Shown piece by piece: positions 41,974 through 51,194 of a stretch of DNA of 64,000 nt (position 1 is its first letter; every line of letters starts with the position of its first letter). Below the pieces are notes generated by a model. It was not told where the DNA came from. It saw only the letters and a list, made by a program, of their open reading frames with translations, and ran no database searches. Origin of the DNA: Methanolinea sp. (GTDB lineage Archaea > Halobacteriota > Methanomicrobia > Methanomicrobiales > Methanospirillaceae); the NCBI GenBank assembly GCA_030019395.1, contig JASEES010000007.1, positions 1 through 64,000 of the forward strand, in the 5' to 3' direction. The translations under genes were made by a program, and so were the position numbers.

Positions 41974-42570
41974 ATGGTTTACCATGACGTGACGCGGCCC
42001 CTGAAGGAGGGTATCGCTGTCTATCCCGGGGACATCGTGCCCTCGTTCCGGCAGGAGGACAGGGGAAGGTACCTCCTCTCGGACCTCCGCCTGTCCACGC
42101 ACAGCGGCACCCACATCGATGCCCCTTCGCACTACATCCGGGGTGCCATGACCATCGACATGATACCGATCGAAAACCTCGTGGGGGAGTGCACCGTCGT
42201 CAGCGTTCCGGGAAAGGAGAGCGTGATCGGGACGTGCGATCTCCGTCCCGGGACAGAGAGGGTCCTCTTCAGGACGTGGTACTCGGGCGAAGACACATTC
42301 CGGGATGACTACCCCGGGCTCTCCCGGCAGTGCGCTGCAACCCTTGCAGGTCTCGGCATCAGGTGCGTGGGAATCGATTCACCTTCCATCGAGCCGTATG
42401 ACGGGGACGGCACCGTCCACCGCACGCTCCTTGGGCATGGCATTACGGTGATCGAGTTCCTCGACCTCTCGGCAGTCGAACCGGGAAAATACTGGATGGT
42501 GGCGCTCCCCCTCCGGCTGGAGGGGCTTGACGGGTCGCCGTGCAGGGTCTTCCTCGGTGACACCCGGTGA
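41974..42570 (+). CDS. Cyclase-family metal-dependent hydrolase (KynB-like)
   Basis: A 198-residue cyclase-family protein. The metal site STHSGTHIDAPSHYI (about 41-55) is intact, as is the N-terminal DVTRPLKEGIAVYPGD. Relatives include arylformamidase and isatin hydrolase; the real substrate here is unknown. Translationally coupled to the next gene by a GTGA overlap (42567-42570). Confidence 0.9.
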   Translation: MVYHDVTRPLKEGIAVYPGDIVPSFRQEDRGRYLLSDLRLSTHSGTHIDAPSHYIRGAMTIDMIPIENLVGECTVVSVPGKESVIGTCDLRPGTERVLFRTWYSGEDTFRDDYPGLSRQCAATLAGLGIRCVGIDSPSIEPYDGDGTVHRTLLGHGITVIEFLDLSAVEPGKYWMVALPLRLEGLDGSPCRVFLGDTR

Positions 42571-43184
42571 AGCGTGATAGGATGGATATCGTGAAGGACG
42601 CAGTCAGAAAACTGGAGGAACTGACCCGCGGATGCGGGTGCGAGGACGGAAACATCGTCCTCTCGGTCAACCCCGAAAGAACCGTGTGCCAGTTCGAAAA
42701 AGGTGCCTGCATGGAGGCATCGTTTGGTGGAAGAACAGCTGAATTCGTCACGTTCGAGCCTACGAGGGCGACCACGCGTCTCCCGTTTCTCTTCAGGGCA
42801 ACACTCGATAAAACGGTGCACAGGGTCGCTGCATGTGCCATCCTCAACGTCATGACCGGGTTTTTGTGCATCTCCCGGGCACGCCTGTCCTGTGAACCGG
42901 AATGCCATGCTGCATGCAGGGCAGACCTCATCGAGAAGGTCGGGGAAAGAGTGGTCGGGGGACTGCACATCCCGCCCCACGTGCTCGGGCAGTTCCCGCG
43001 GCACACCGATGTCCCCGGCGGGGGAGAAGTCGTCCTCGTCGGGGGCGAAGGGCTCATCTCGCCGGAGGCCTGCGACCTTTTCGGGGGAGAACGGGCAGGC
43101 AGCGTCCTCCTCGTCGGACCGTCCACGGCCGGCGTTGCAACGCTCGAAAACCTGCCCCACTGGTGCCCCTACGGGAAAGGATAA
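42567..43184 (+). CDS. Cys-rich protein of unknown function (possible metalloprotein)
   Basis: A 205-residue protein with 11 cysteines, including CGC near residue 24 and a CEPECHAAC cluster (about 109-117), plus C-terminal segments VVLVGGEGLISPEA and SVLLVGPSTAGVATLENL. The latter pattern faintly recalls DUF364-type chelation domains. No confident family. Coupled to the cyclase-family hydrolase by GTGA and followed after about 30 bases by glmM. The Cys spacing suggests binding of a metal or Fe-S cluster, but this is inference. Confidence 0.7.
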   Translation: MKRDRMDIVKDAVRKLEELTRGCGCEDGNIVLSVNPERTVCQFEKGACMEASFGGRTAEFVTFEPTRATTRLPFLFRATLDKTVHRVAACAILNVMTGFLCISRARLSCEPECHAACRADLIEKVGERVVGGLHIPPHVLGQFPRHTDVPGGGEVVLVGGEGLISPEACDLFGGERAGSVLLVGPSTAGVATLENLPHWCPYGKG

Positions 43185-43215
43185 CTCTATTTTTCCGCCC
43201 TGCGACTGATTACCG

Positions 43216-44490
43216 ATGCATTTCGGCTCGTCAGGTATCCGGGCGGTTTTTGGCAGGGACTTAATCGACTGTGCCATTGCGCTCGGCAGCGTCCTCGGAG
43301 AGAGGACGGGAAAGGTTCTCCTCGGTCACGATACCCGGACCAGCTCTCCCGTCATTTCAAACGCGCTGGCAGCGGGGGTCCTCTCCCGCGGTGCGGATAT
43401 CCTCTCTGCGGGGCTCGTCCCGACTCCGGCTGTGGCCCGTGCAGTCCCGGAGGCAGGCCTGGGCTGCATGGTGACCGCGTCCCACAATCCCCCGGAATAC
43501 AACGGGATGAAGGTCTTTTCCCCGGGCGGAGCGTCGCTGACACGGGCCCGGGAGGCAGAGATAGAGGCAGGGCTCCGTGAGAGCGGCAGGGCTGCCGGTA
43601 CAGCCGTTGTCCCGCGGTTTGGGAAAACCAGCGAGACTGATATCCTCACCCCCTACATTGCGGGCATCGTCGACCGGATCAGCTGCAGGAGGAAGGTCAG
43701 GATGATACTGGACTGCGGGGGGGGCGCCGGTTCCGTCGTGAGCCCGCACGTCCTGAAGGGGATCGGCGTTGATGTGACGGCCGTCAACTGCAGCCCGACG
43801 GGGCATTTCCCGCGCCCGTCAGAGCCTTCCCAGGACGCTCTCCCGTACATCGGCGGGCTCGTCCGCCAGTGGGACATGGATGGGGCCGTAGTCCACGACG
43901 GGGACGCTGACCGCATGATGGCATTTGACAGCAGGGGCAGGTTCATCCCGGGCGATACCCTGCTCGTCCTCTTTGCCCGGTTCCTCGGGGCACGGAAGGT
44001 CGTCACCACGACGGACGCGAGCATGGCAATCGGGGAATGGGCGGCTGTCACGCGGACACCCGTCGGAGACAGTTACGTTTCCGAGGCCCTCCTGTCCGGC
44101 GGAGACTTCGGCGGCGAACCATCGGGAGCGTGGATCTTTCCGGGTCAGTCGCTGTGTCCCGACGGTCCGTATGCAGCAGCCCTCTTCTGCCGGATGGCGT
44201 CAGAGTGGGACATTGCAGCAGAGATCGATGCATTGCCGCGCTATACCGTCTTCCGCGAATCCATCCCCTGCCCCCGGTCCGCAGAAGTCCTGCATGCGCT
44301 CGGGGCCCCCGTCCCGACGGATGGCATCAGGGAGGAAAGGGACGGGGGCTGGTTCCTCATCAGGGCGTCGGGCACGGAACCCAGAATAAGGGTCACGGCG
44401 GAGGGGAAAACCCCGGCTGCCGCGAAGGCACTTCTCGACGAGGGGCTCGACCGGGTCAGAAAATGGAAAAAAGAGATATCGCGTGAGTGA
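43216..44490 (+). CDS. glmM: Phosphoglucosamine/phosphomanno-mutase (GlmM type)
   Basis: A 424-residue alpha-D-phosphohexomutase. The catalytic Ser is in CMVTASHNPPEYNGMKV (Ser89), the Mg loop is VVHDGDADRMMAFD (about 224-237), the sugar-binding loop is SGGDFGGEPSGAWI (about 294-307) and the phosphate loop is IRASGTEPRIRVTAEG (about 384-399). The context, directly before a GlmU-like enzyme and GlmS, supports glucosamine-6-P to glucosamine-1-P conversion, though phosphomannomutase activity is possible. Confidence 0.9.
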   Translation: MHFGSSGIRAVFGRDLIDCAIALGSVLGERTGKVLLGHDTRTSSPVISNALAAGVLSRGADILSAGLVPTPAVARAVPEAGLGCMVTASHNPPEYNGMKVFSPGGASLTRAREAEIEAGLRESGRAAGTAVVPRFGKTSETDILTPYIAGIVDRISCRRKVRMILDCGGGAGSVVSPHVLKGIGVDVTAVNCSPTGHFPRPSEPSQDALPYIGGLVRQWDMDGAVVHDGDADRMMAFDSRGRFIPGDTLLVLFARFLGARKVVTTTDASMAIGEWAAVTRTPVGDSYVSEALLSGGDFGGEPSGAWIFPGQSLCPDGPYAAALFCRMASEWDIAAEIDALPRYTVFRESIPCPRSAEVLHALGAPVPTDGIREERDGGWFLIRASGTEPRIRVTAEGKTPAAAKALLDEGLDRVRKWKKEISRE

Positions 44491-45703
44491 GAGGGTACCT
44501 GGTATGCAGTGTGTCATCCTGGCGGCAGGAGAGGGCAAAAGGATGCGGCCGCTCACGTCCACCCGCCCCAAGGTCATGCTCCCCCTCGGAAACAGGCCCA
44601 TGCTCGAGCACCTCGTTGCTGCAGCGCGGGATGCGGGAATAACCGACATCCTCCTCGTCGTCGGGTACAGGGAGGAAGAAGTCCGCCGGTTTTTCGGAGA
44701 TGGCAGCAGTTTCGGCGTGAAAATCGAATACGCGGTCCAGAGGCAGCAGAAGGGGACTGCCGATGCGCTCGCGACCGCGGAGGAATGGGTCCGGGGAGAC
44801 TTCATCCTGATGAACGGGGACATGGTCCTCTCCCCCGGGGACATCCGCAGCATCGTTGATGCCGGCCCGGCCTGCATGGGCGTTGCCCCTTCCGACCATC
44901 CCGAGGACTACGGCGTCGTGCAGCTCGAGGGCGACACCGTCTCCGTCCTCCGGGAGAAGTCCCGGGAACCTGCCGGCAACCTCGTGAATGCCGGGATATA
45001 CCATTTCGGGGAGGATATATTCCCCATCATCGGGGAGGTCGGGCTCTCCCCGCGGGGTGAGCGGGAACTGACCGACGCCCTCTCCGTCCTGATTGCCAAT
45101 AAAGCCCTGCGGGCGGTACGCGTCAGTTCGTGGCTCGACGTGGGCTTCCCCTGGGACCTCCTCTCCGCAAACGAGAAGATGATGGAGAATATCCCGCCTG
45201 CAATCGCGGGTACTGTCGAAGACGGTGCAGTCCTGAAGGGTGCGGTGCAGGTGGGGCAGGGATCAGTGGTCAGGGCGGGAAGTTACATCGAGGGTCCCTG
45301 CATCATCGGGAAAGACTGCCGGATAGGTCCCCATGCCTACATCAGGGGCGCCACGACTGTCGGTGACGGGTGCCACATCGGGCACGCGACAGAGGTCAAG
45401 AACTCGATCATCCTCCCCGGCACGAACCTTCCCCACTTCAATTACCTCGGCGACTCGGTGGTCGGCAGCGGCTGCAACTTCGGGGCAGGGACGAAGGTTG
45501 CGAACCTGCGGCACGACCGTGCAGTGGTCCACGTCGGGGGGCACCCGACGATGAGAAAGAAGTTCGGGGCGATCATCGGCGACGGTGCCATGTTCGGGAT
45601 CAACTGCTCGGTCAATGTCGGCTCGGTCATCGGCGGTGGCGCAGCCATCGGACCCCACTGCCTGGTAGAGGGTTATATCGCTCCCGGGACAAAGGTCAGG
45701 TAG
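44483..45703 (+). CDS. glmU: Bifunctional sugar-1-phosphate nucleotidylyl-/acetyltransferase (archaeal GlmU-like)
   Basis: About 406 residues (GTG 44483) or 399 from ATG 44504, where MQCVILAAGEGKRMRPLT begins. The N-terminal Rossmann nucleotidyltransferase has that G-rich loop plus LMNGDMVLS (metal Asp). The C-terminal ~170 residues form a left-handed beta-helix with LGDSVVGSGCNFGAGTKVAN, the acetyl-CoA-binding pattern. Between GlmM and GlmS it most likely makes UDP-GlcNAc from glucosamine-1-P. Overlaps glmM by 8 bases if the GTG is used. Confidence 0.88.
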   Translation: MSERVPGMQCVILAAGEGKRMRPLTSTRPKVMLPLGNRPMLEHLVAAARDAGITDILLVVGYREEEVRRFFGDGSSFGVKIEYAVQRQQKGTADALATAEEWVRGDFILMNGDMVLSPGDIRSIVDAGPACMGVAPSDHPEDYGVVQLEGDTVSVLREKSREPAGNLVNAGIYHFGEDIFPIIGEVGLSPRGERELTDALSVLIANKALRAVRVSSWLDVGFPWDLLSANEKMMENIPPAIAGTVEDGAVLKGAVQVGQGSVVRAGSYIEGPCIIGKDCRIGPHAYIRGATTVGDGCHIGHATEVKNSIILPGTNLPHFNYLGDSVVGSGCNFGAGTKVANLRHDRAVVHVGGHPTMRKKFGAIIGDGAMFGINCSVNVGSVIGGGAAIGPHCLVEGYIAPGTKVR

Positions 45704-45710
45704 GTGCAGG

Positions 45711-46868
45711 ATGCAGGCAGTCATACTCGCAGGAGGTGAGGGAAAAAGGCTCCGGCCTCTCACGCGGAGCCGCCCCAAGGCCCTCATCCCCGTCGGAAAC
45801 GTCCCCATCATCGATTACGTCATCGAGTCCCTCCTTGCGTGCGGAATCCGCGACATCATCGTCGTGGTCGGGTACCGCAGGGAGCAGGTCATCAGCCACC
45901 TCAACGACAGGGGTCACCCCGTGCGCGTGGTCGTCCAGGACAAGCCGCTCGGGACAGCCCATGCCCTCGTGCAGGCAAAAGAACACATCTCGGGGCGGTT
46001 CCTCGTTCTCCCCGGCGACAACTACATCGACAGTGCGTCCATTGCCCGTATCATGGACAAGCCGGACGCAGTCCTCGTCAGGGACCACCCCTATCCCTCC
46101 AACTTCGGCGTGGTGGAGATCCGCAGGGGATACGTGACCCGCATCGTCGAAAAACCGGAGCAGGCTCCTGGTTTTACCATATCGACCGGCATATTCTCTC
46201 TCGACCTCGACTTCTTCGATTACATCCGGCAACCTGACCTCACCGATGCGGTTGGTGCATTCCTCGAATCCGGCAGGAAGATCAGGGCAGTCCGGGCGCT
46301 CGACTGGCAGGACGCCATCTATCCCTGGGACCTCATTTCGATGAACCGGCTCCTCATCAGGAAAGGCCGGGCTGAAAAGGCAGGGGAGATCGCGGCAGGG
46401 ACGGTCCTCCAGGGGCATGTCCGGGTGGGAGAGGGTGCACGTATCCACCCGGGGTGCACGATACTTGGTCCTGCGGTCATCGGGCCGGGGTGCGAGATCG
46501 GCCCGCATGCCTGCATCATGCCCCATTCGAGCATCGGGAGCAGGGTACGGGTCGGACCCTTTTGTCTGGTCGAAAACAGCATCATCCTCGATGACGCCGT
46601 AATCGGACCACACTCCCTTGTCAGGGATGCTGTTATCGCGGAGGGGTCACAGCTCGAAGACCACGTCAGTACCGTCACGGCAGCCCCCCTCCTCGAGATC
46701 GGAGAGGAACAGGTGAAGGGCCTCTTCGGAGCAATTGTCGGCGAAAAGGTCAGGATCGGGCCTTTTTCGACACTAAGGGCAGCGATCGTGGGCAACGGCG
46801 TGGTCATCCGCGGGGGGAGGGACATTTCCTCCACCGTAGCCATGGGGGACGGCGGCCTGGTGGTATAA
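45711..46868 (+). CDS. NDP-sugar pyrophosphorylase with beta-helix domain
   Basis: A 385-residue paralogue of the preceding gene. MQAVILAGGEGKRLRPLTRS and VLPGDNYIDS mark the nucleotidyltransferase domain (1-230); a hexapeptide-repeat domain follows (about 250-370). Unlike the upstream protein, the acetyltransferase-type region is shorter and lacks the same acetyl-CoA loop, so it may only transfer nucleotides (UDP- or dTDP-sugar). Starts 7 bases after the glmU-like gene; 2 bases before glmS. Confidence 0.87.
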   Translation: MQAVILAGGEGKRLRPLTRSRPKALIPVGNVPIIDYVIESLLACGIRDIIVVVGYRREQVISHLNDRGHPVRVVVQDKPLGTAHALVQAKEHISGRFLVLPGDNYIDSASIARIMDKPDAVLVRDHPYPSNFGVVEIRRGYVTRIVEKPEQAPGFTISTGIFSLDLDFFDYIRQPDLTDAVGAFLESGRKIRAVRALDWQDAIYPWDLISMNRLLIRKGRAEKAGEIAAGTVLQGHVRVGEGARIHPGCTILGPAVIGPGCEIGPHACIMPHSSIGSRVRVGPFCLVENSIILDDAVIGPHSLVRDAVIAEGSQLEDHVSTVTAAPLLEIGEEQVKGLFGAIVGEKVRIGPFSTLRAAIVGNGVVIRGGRDISSTVAMGDGGLVV

Positions 46869-46870
46869 AA

Positions 46871-48610
46871 GTGTGCGGGATATTCGGGTATACGGGGGAG
46901 AAAAAAGCAGCCCCCCTCGTCATCGACGGACTGAAGCGCCTCGAATACCGGGGCTACGACTCGTTCGGACTCGCCGTCCTTGACAGTGACCTCTGGGTAT
47001 GGAAGAAGAAGGGTAAGATTTCCCGGGAAAAACCCCCTGTTTCGCGGCGGAAGGGCAGGACCGCGATAGGGCACACCCGGTGGGCCACCCACGGTGAACC
47101 GAGCGATACAAATGCCCACCCCCACACCGATTGCCGTGGCTCCGTTGCAATCGTGCACAACGGCATCATCGAGAACTATGCCTCCCTGCGGCAGGAGCTT
47201 CTGGGTCGCGGCCATACCTTCCGATCCGAGACGGACACGGAGGTTATTGCACACCTCATCGAGGAACATTCCGGGGGTGATCTCCTCACCGCCGTGAGAG
47301 CCATCCTCCCCCGCCTCGAGGGGAGCTATGCCATCCTTGCCGTTGCGGAAGGTTACGAAGGGATCGTTGCGGCACGGCAGGGGAGCCCGCTGGTTCTCGG
47401 AATCGCGGACCGCGCCTGTGTCGCCGCATCGGACGTCACCGCGCTGCTGGATCACACGGACCGCGTCATTTACCTCGAGGACGGGGATGTTGCCCTCCTT
47501 CTCCCCCCGGGGCCGACCATATGGCACGGAGGAAAACGGGCCGACCGGCCCGTCCGGAAAGTGGACTGGGAAGTGGAGGAGGTACGCCTCGGTGGCTTTG
47601 CCCACTACATGCTCAAGGAGATATACGAGCAGCAATCGGTCTTTTCGACCACGGTAAGGGCACTGTATGCAGAACCCGTGCCCGACGTGCTGAAGGACAT
47701 CTCCGGCATCACGCTCGTTGCATGCGGGACGTCTTACAACGCGTCACTCCTCTGCCAGTACCTCGTCGAGGAATACTGCGGGATTCCGGTGCGTGCCGAG
47801 ATTGCATCTGAATTCAGGTACCGCACTCCCCCGGGAGACGACCTCGTCGTGGGGGTGACCCAGTCGGGAGAGACCGCCGATACGCTCTCTGCGCTCAAGA
47901 AAGCACGCATGCACAACCATGCAACACTCGTCATCACGAACGTCCTCGGCAGTACTGCAACCCGCGTTGCGGACCATACCCTCTACATGCGGGCAGGCCC
48001 GGAGATCAGCGTTGCCGCGACGAAGTCGTTTGTCGCCGAGCTTGCCGTCTTCTTCTACATCGCGGATGTGGCGAGCGGGGGCCGGCTTAGGCAGTCAATC
48101 CTTTCAGGTCACGAGGCGATAGGGGAGGCACTGCTGGAAGACCTTTCACCTGCCGTCGATATTTGCAAAGATGCCGGATCCATCTTCTTCGTCGGACGGG
48201 GCCCGTTCTTTCCCCTTGCACTGGAAGGGGCGCTGAAGATGAAGGAGATCACGTATATCCATGCCGAGGGATACGCTGCCGGGGAGATCAAGCACGGGCC
48301 CTTTGCCCTCCTCTCCCCGATGACCCCTGTGGTTGCACTCTGTCCGCAGGCAGAGTCTTACCCGGCGATGGTATCCAATATCAGGGAGATGAAGGCAAGA
48401 GGAGTGCCCCTCATCGTCATCGGGGACGGAAAGTCCCAGGAACTGCGGGACATCGCGGACGTCCTCGTACCCCTCCCGGGTGAGGATATCGTCTCGGCGG
48501 TCCTTGGTTCGACGGTCCTCCTGCAGCTCCTCGCCTACAGGACGGCAGAGGCACTGGGGCGGGAGATCGACCAGCCCCGGAACCTTGCAAAGAGCGTGAC
48601 GGTGGAGTGA
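46871..48610 (+). CDS. glmS: Glutamine:fructose-6-phosphate aminotransferase (isomerizing)
   Basis: A 579-residue enzyme making glucosamine-6-P. The N-terminal nucleophile Cys follows the GTG-encoded Met (MCGIFGYTG); the glutaminase domain shows GHTRWATHGEPSDTNAHPH and NGIIENY. Two SIS domains follow (VACGTSYNASLLCQYLVEE, TQSGETADTLSALK, FVGRGPFFPLALEGALKMKE). The C-terminal NLAKSVTVE is characteristic. Completes the glmM-glmU-glmS set for UDP-GlcNAc. Confidence 0.96.
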   Translation: MCGIFGYTGEKKAAPLVIDGLKRLEYRGYDSFGLAVLDSDLWVWKKKGKISREKPPVSRRKGRTAIGHTRWATHGEPSDTNAHPHTDCRGSVAIVHNGIIENYASLRQELLGRGHTFRSETDTEVIAHLIEEHSGGDLLTAVRAILPRLEGSYAILAVAEGYEGIVAARQGSPLVLGIADRACVAASDVTALLDHTDRVIYLEDGDVALLLPPGPTIWHGGKRADRPVRKVDWEVEEVRLGGFAHYMLKEIYEQQSVFSTTVRALYAEPVPDVLKDISGITLVACGTSYNASLLCQYLVEEYCGIPVRAEIASEFRYRTPPGDDLVVGVTQSGETADTLSALKKARMHNHATLVITNVLGSTATRVADHTLYMRAGPEISVAATKSFVAELAVFFYIADVASGGRLRQSILSGHEAIGEALLEDLSPAVDICKDAGSIFFVGRGPFFPLALEGALKMKEITYIHAEGYAAGEIKHGPFALLSPMTPVVALCPQAESYPAMVSNIREMKARGVPLIVIGDGKSQELRDIADVLVPLPGEDIVSAVLGSTVLLQLLAYRTAEALGREIDQPRNLAKSVTVE

Positions 48611-48616
48611 AGAGAC

Positions 48617-48685
48617 ATGGTCACCACGAACCCGGACCGGATCGTTGAAATGACAAGCCGGGTTCATGGCAGGGGGAGCCGATGA
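48617..48685 (+). CDS. 22-codon leader-like ORF before the GT4 gene
   Basis: A short frame, MVTTNPDRIVEMTSRVHGRG plus two residues, between glmS and the glycosyltransferase. Its TGA overlaps the downstream ATG (ATGA at 48682-48685) and AGGGGGAG precedes that start. It could be a coupling leader or chance; no homology is recognised. Confidence 0.22.
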   Translation: MVTTNPDRIVEMTSRVHGRGSR

Positions 48686-49833
48686 AAAGACCCCTGCGTA
48701 TCGTCCTCATCGGTCCGTCATTCCGGTTCCTCTCCGGTATCAGTTACTACACGGTTCGACTGGCCAACGCGCTGTCCCGGGAAGCATCCGTGAGGGCAGT
48801 GCTTTTCCGCCACATGCTGCCCAGGAAATTATTCCCGGGCTGGAAACGCGTGGGACAAAACCTGACCGCCGTAAAGTTCGTGGAAGGTGTGGATGCTGGA
48901 GAGCTTCTTGACTGGTATAACCCGTTCACGTGGTTAAAAGCTGCACGGATTTCCCGTTGTGCTGATATCGTGGTCCTGGAATGGTGGACGTCCAGTGTCG
49001 CCCACATGTACCTCGCAATCCAGATTCTCCTTTCCCGGAAGACACCGGTCATCATCGAGTACCATGAAGTTGTTGACTCTCTCGAACAGTCGATTCTTCC
49101 GGTCAGGGTATATTCCCGCGTCATCGGAAGGATTATCCGAAGGCTTGCCACCCGCTTTGTCGTCCATTCAGGCGCAGACAGGGACCTCGTGATGGATACT
49201 TACCATATACCGCAGGAGAAAATCACAGTCATCCCTCATGCCTTGTATGACCAGTATCCAGCCCTCGAGAAAAAGCTGGCCAGAAAGGAGCTGGGTATCA
49301 CTGAGGAGAATGTCATTCTCTTTTTCGGGCTCCTGCGACCTTACAAGGGGGTGAAATACCTCATCCGTGCTTTCGAAAGCCTTCCGCCGGCCGTGGTTCA
49401 GTCAACGCGGCTCCTCATCGTCGGGGAAGCCTGGGAAGACAGGGAATCCCTTTCGCTTGCGGAGGAGTCACCCCTCAGGGACAAAATAACACTTGTAAAC
49501 AGGTATGTGCCCGACAGCGAGGTCCCTGTTTTTTTCTCGGCAGCAGACATCCTTGTCCTGCCCTACACGAGGGCATCACAGAGTGGTGTTGCACACATCG
49601 CGATGGCATACGGACTGCCAATCATTGCAACGAGAGTCGGAGGGCTGGTCGAGGGAATGAGTTCCTATGCAGGTGCCTTTTTTATTAACCCTGGTTCCGT
49701 CGAGGAATTGAAAAGCGAGATCCTGCTGCGCATGGAGGGAAAGGCTACCTACCCCATCCCCGGAAACCTCACGTGGGAGTCAGTCGGGGAAGAATGGATG
49801 GCCCTCTGCAGTTCCCTCGGGGGAAAGGAATGA
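48682..49833 (+). CDS. GT4 family glycosyltransferase
   Basis: A 383-residue GT-B enzyme. Starts MKRPLRIVLIGPSFRFLSGI; the C-terminal donor domain contains LFFGLLRPYKGVKYLI (about 211-226), LPYTRASQSGVAHIAMAYGLPIIAT (the EX7E-type region, degenerate) and a final helical tail. Likely adds a sugar to a lipid-linked oligosaccharide for N-glycosylation. Its stop overlaps the next GT4 start by 4 bases. Confidence 0.9.
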   Translation: MKRPLRIVLIGPSFRFLSGISYYTVRLANALSREASVRAVLFRHMLPRKLFPGWKRVGQNLTAVKFVEGVDAGELLDWYNPFTWLKAARISRCADIVVLEWWTSSVAHMYLAIQILLSRKTPVIIEYHEVVDSLEQSILPVRVYSRVIGRIIRRLATRFVVHSGADRDLVMDTYHIPQEKITVIPHALYDQYPALEKKLARKELGITEENVILFFGLLRPYKGVKYLIRAFESLPPAVVQSTRLLIVGEAWEDRESLSLAEESPLRDKITLVNRYVPDSEVPVFFSAADILVLPYTRASQSGVAHIAMAYGLPIIATRVGGLVEGMSSYAGAFFINPGSVEELKSEILLRMEGKATYPIPGNLTWESVGEEWMALCSSLGGKE

Positions 49834-50900
49834 AGGCAGGCATTCTCTCCGGGAGTGACTTCTCTGTCACGGGTGGTGCAGAAAGGCTGATCGTGGATCT
49901 TGCCCGGGCGCTCGGGGCCGAAGTCGTTGTACCCTCGTTTTCGGAGGATATCGTCTCCCGCTATGACCCCGGACGCACCGTCCCGTTTCGCTCCCTCGAC
50001 TGCACACTGCCGGCAGAACCACTCCGGCAGGTCATTGGCATGCGCCTTTTCCGGAAAATATCTCTCGACTATGACTTCGTGATCTGCATCGACGACATGG
50101 CAGTCCGGTACCTCGCCAGGCATGTTCCCCACCTCTACTACATGCTGACACCCAGGCGGGCGCTCTATGACATGTACTACTATTTCCTGGCAGAAAGGAG
50201 CCTGCCGGAAAAGGCAGTGTATGTGCCCGGGCTCGCGCTGGCCCGGTACATGGACAGGCGCTTTGTCAGAAAGCACGTCAGAAACATTGCCTGCATATCC
50301 CATACTGTCCGGAACCGGATCCAGAAGGTCTACCAGAGGGATGCACGGGTCCTCTACCCCCCGGTCCACGCGGACCGGTTTTCCTGGGAGCCCCCGGAAG
50401 GGTACTGGCTCTCGCTTGGCAGGGTAGATAAATGGAAACGCGTGGAACTCCAGGTCGAAGCGTTCCGCATGATGCCGGAAAAGAGGCTGGTTGTTGTGGG
50501 GAGGGTATACCCCGGTTACGAGCAGCTTGTAAGGAACGCGCCGGAAAACGTGGAGTTTAAGCATGTGCAGGGAGAGGAGGAGATGAGAACGCTCTACTCC
50601 CGCTGCGAGGGGTTCATCACCACAGCGATTGACGAGGACTTCGGGATTACGCCCGTTGAGGCCATGGCCAGCGGCAAACCCGTCGTTGCGGTTCGCGAGG
50701 GCGGGTACCAGGAGACAGTCCTCGACGGCCCGTGCGGGAGGCTCGTTGCACCCGTGCCACGCGAGATATGCACTGCCGTGCGCGAAGTCGGAGAGCGTTC
50801 CTGCGATTTCCGGGACGCATGCCAGCGGAGGGCAGCCCTCTTTGATTATCCTGTTTTTGCCGCTCGTGCACGGGAACTTATCAGGGAATGCATCGAGTAG
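49830..50900 (+). CDS. GT4 family glycosyltransferase, second
   Basis: A 356-residue GT-B enzyme starting MKAGILSGSDFSVTGGAERL at the ATG overlapping the previous stop. The donor domain carries LSLGRVDKWKRVELQVEAF (about 201-219) and the EX7E region DEDFGITPVEAMASGKPVVA (about 268-287), which holds the nucleotide-sugar ribose- and phosphate-binding Glu residues. Part of the glycan assembly run upstream of aglB. Confidence 0.92.
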   Translation: MKAGILSGSDFSVTGGAERLIVDLARALGAEVVVPSFSEDIVSRYDPGRTVPFRSLDCTLPAEPLRQVIGMRLFRKISLDYDFVICIDDMAVRYLARHVPHLYYMLTPRRALYDMYYYFLAERSLPEKAVYVPGLALARYMDRRFVRKHVRNIACISHTVRNRIQKVYQRDARVLYPPVHADRFSWEPPEGYWLSLGRVDKWKRVELQVEAFRMMPEKRLVVVGRVYPGYEQLVRNAPENVEFKHVQGEEEMRTLYSRCEGFITTAIDEDFGITPVEAMASGKPVVAVREGGYQETVLDGPCGRLVAPVPREICTAVREVGERSCDFRDACQRRAALFDYPVFAARARELIRECIE

Positions 50901-51194
50901 CGCATGACGGGGGGACAGCAGAACCTCTCCAAGAGCCCTTTCCCGCCGGGGGCGGTTTTTTTGGGAACCGGTTTGCTATCGAGACGACACCTCAATTCTT
51001 GATTGATCAGGACAACCCTGCGGGACGCCGTGAACCAGCAGACGGGACTCAATCCCCCTGCAATGGCAACAGGGATCAAATACCTCTTTCCTGTCACGGT
51101 TTTTCCCGAAATCGTTCTATTTTTCTGGGTAATGCCAAAGGATTAAAATGAACGGGTACAAACATCTCCTCAAAGGAAAACGGGACAGGATACA
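50901..51194. other. Intergenic before aglB
   Basis: A 294-base gap. I see no gene or repeat. A moderately A+T-rich stretch (about 51115-51185, including ATTAAAATG) probably holds the aglB promoter. Confidence 0.45.
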
